Below are positions 62,903 through 64,000 of a stretch of DNA of 64,000 bases, one piece after another. Made by a program: the position numbers and the translations under genes. The notes beneath the pieces were generated by a model. That model did no database searches. It was not told where the DNA came from and worked only from the letters and a program-made list of their open reading frames with translations. Source of the stretch: RGIG6374 sp045600965. GTDB lineage: Bacteria; Bacteroidota; Bacteroidia; Bacteroidales; UBA932. The stretch spans positions 16,168 through 80,167 of the forward strand of contig JAZRYW010000050.1 in assembly GCA_045600965.1 (NCBI GenBank), given 5' to 3'. The stretch's first letter is position 1. Every line of letters begins with the position of its first letter.

Positions 62903-64000
62903 TTATTTCGCAAACAAATCATCCATCACGATTACATTCCGGATGTTCCCTGAATAGGTGTTCTTCTGCAGACCATAGGTGGTTACCAGTACGGGCATCA
63001 CGGCACACTTGGTCTTTGATTCTGACTTGTATGCCTCTATTCTGTTTCGTATTTTGAGATCTTCTTCTTTCTTCAAAGCATACTCGCCTGAACAATACTT
63101 CATCTCACAGACATTGACCACTCTGTCTGCCCTTTCAATTAGAAGGTCTATCTGGGCTGCCGGCTTTGACTCTTCAGAACGCCAACTGAAATATTCTGCT
63201 GCTATGGCACTGATGCCCAACGCCTTCTTGATATTTTCAATGTGGCACATACATATTCTTTCAAATGACAGCCCCTGCCAATTGTTGATTGTCGGGGTGT
63301 TCAACTGATGGCTCCAGAAATTCGGGTCAGTTGTCGGTCTCTTCAGAAAGGTGTAATTGAACAGGGTGAAGAAGTCAATGACCTGATATATGCCGCAACT
63401 CTTTTTGAGATACTTTCCAGACTTGTCCTTGATATGATACAGCCTGATGAAATCACATTTTTCCAGATTGTCCAAGTATTCGCTCAGATGCCCACTGCTC
63501 TTGTCATCCAGATATTTTGCAATCTCATTTCTTGTAAGCCCCGACTTTGTTTTGCACAATAGCTCTATGATTTTCATATACGGGTCAGGACTCTTGTACA
63601 GTGACTTGAAAAGTCTCTCATACTCGCCGCGCATTTCAGAACTGCTGCCAAAGAACAGCCTGTCAATGGCCTGGCTCACGCTCTCGTCATTCTGTATCAA
63701 GCTAAGGTAATACGGAATGCCGCCAAGGACAGAATACATCCCGATTATTGCCAATCGATCCCACAAGATGCCATTTGATTTGAAGTACTCCTCTGTCTCC
63801 GCCAAGGTAAAAGGATGCAGAGGAAGTTCGTGTGTCATTCTGTTATGAAGTCCCCCGTGGCTGTCAACGATATTCTTGATCATCCAGGTAGTGGCGCTCC
63901 CGCAGACGATCAGCATTACCTGCGGACGCTTGTTGCACCAGTCATTCCAAAAATCACCGAAGGCTTTCAGAAAACGTGAATTCTTGGTGTCGAAGCAAGG
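62903..64000 (-). CDS. DUF234-type AAA ATPase, C-terminal part (5' end outside window)
   Basis: The frame stays open to the last base, so the gene continues beyond the window; 365 residues are visible. The start of the visible part ends an ATPase domain (LIVCGSATTWMIKNIV, a sensor-like strand), then helical regions and a winged helix (SGLTRNEIAKYLDD). The C-terminal DUF234 domain has a PD-(D/E)xK-like site: Asp in AAQIDLLIE and E-x-K in VCEMKYCSGE. These are multi-copy in Bacteroidales and of unknown function. G+C is visibly lower than in the rest of the window and codons are more AT-rich, suggesting recent acquisition. Confidence 0.84.
   Translation of the reverse strand, partial: PCFDTKNSRFLKAFGDFWNDWCNKRPQVMLIVCGSATTWMIKNIVDSHGGLHNRMTHELPLHPFTLAETEEYFKSNGILWDRLAIIGMYSVLGGIPYYLSLIQNDESVSQAIDRLFFGSSSEMRGEYERLFKSLYKSPDPYMKIIELLCKTKSGLTRNEIAKYLDDKSSGHLSEYLDNLEKCDFIRLYHIKDKSGKYLKKSCGIYQVIDFFTLFNYTFLKRPTTDPNFWSHQLNTPTINNWQGLSFERICMCHIENIKKALGISAIAAEYFSWRSEESKPAAQIDLLIERADRVVNVCEMKYCSGEYALKKEEDLKIRNRIEAYKSESKTKCAVMPVLVTTYGLQKNTYSGNIRNVIVMDDLFAK

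Overview
The window is chromosomal DNA from a member of the Bacteroidota, most likely the order Bacteroidales, with fairly high G+C and a Rikenellaceae/Alistipes-like feel. Evidence for this is the repeated Bacteroidota promoter signature (TTTG, about 19-20 nt, TAnnTTTG), weak Shine-Dalgarno sequences, a 57-residue histone H1-like gene, DUF3078 and GIN-domain proteins, lipoprotein signal peptides, an M49 dipeptidyl peptidase and an arginine cluster of the Bacteroides type. The exact genus cannot be fixed from sequence alone. Coding density is very high, many genes overlap by 1-20 nt, and no rRNA, tRNA, CRISPR or transposase gene was seen. No stretch without a gene exceeds about 235 bp.

Layout. 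1-4012: the end of an MMPL/RND exporter, an old-yellow-enzyme reductase, an SDR and a compact dihydropteroate synthase, all coupled on the + strand. 4025-8105: a GMP synthase ATP-pyrophosphatase without a glutaminase domain, an SPFH lipoprotein, a GIN-domain lipoprotein and hisS. 8113-10706: an HMA metal-binding protein and a TonB receptor, upstream of hisS on the same strand. 10742-10857: a MITE-like palindromic insertion in the receptor leader. 10938-20658: sppA, a CobW GTPase, a FadL-like porin, a low-complexity lipoprotein, proS, a DUF3078 protein and tilS. 20671-23810: wbqC-like, lpxA, an unfused lpxC, and lpxD. 23852-28462: rimP-nusA-infB behind a terminator-like leader. 28499-35484: an M49 peptidase, a DoxX-like protein, tmk, purB, rplY-pth (with a perfect hairpin inside pth) and an Hsp15-like S4 protein. 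35541-42295: histone-like protein, S41 peptidase, FtsB/DivIC, a CPBP protease, manA and a three-gene lipid A/glycan-decorating cassette. 42381-47559: an M6 peptidase, a small lipoprotein, an HsdR-N domain protein, a CCA-adding enzyme and holA.

47556-59440 is one long leftward operon: an ArgR-acetyltransferase fusion, then argG, argC, argD, argB, argE, argH, carB and a clostripain-family lipoprotein. An ARG-box-like palindrome sits between the -33 and -7 elements of its promoter. 59582-64000: pta, a tyrosine phosphatase, a GT4 glycosyltransferase and the C-terminal part of a DUF234-type ATPase of lower G+C.

The strongest candidates for something new are the single-chain fusion of the arginine repressor with an N-acetylglutamate-synthase-like GNAT domain, the perfect terminator-like hairpin inside pth, the 116-bp MITE-like element with an apparent empty site at holA, and the lpxC gene lacking the FabZ domain usual in this phylum. 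Functions were assigned by reading motifs; no database search was possible.
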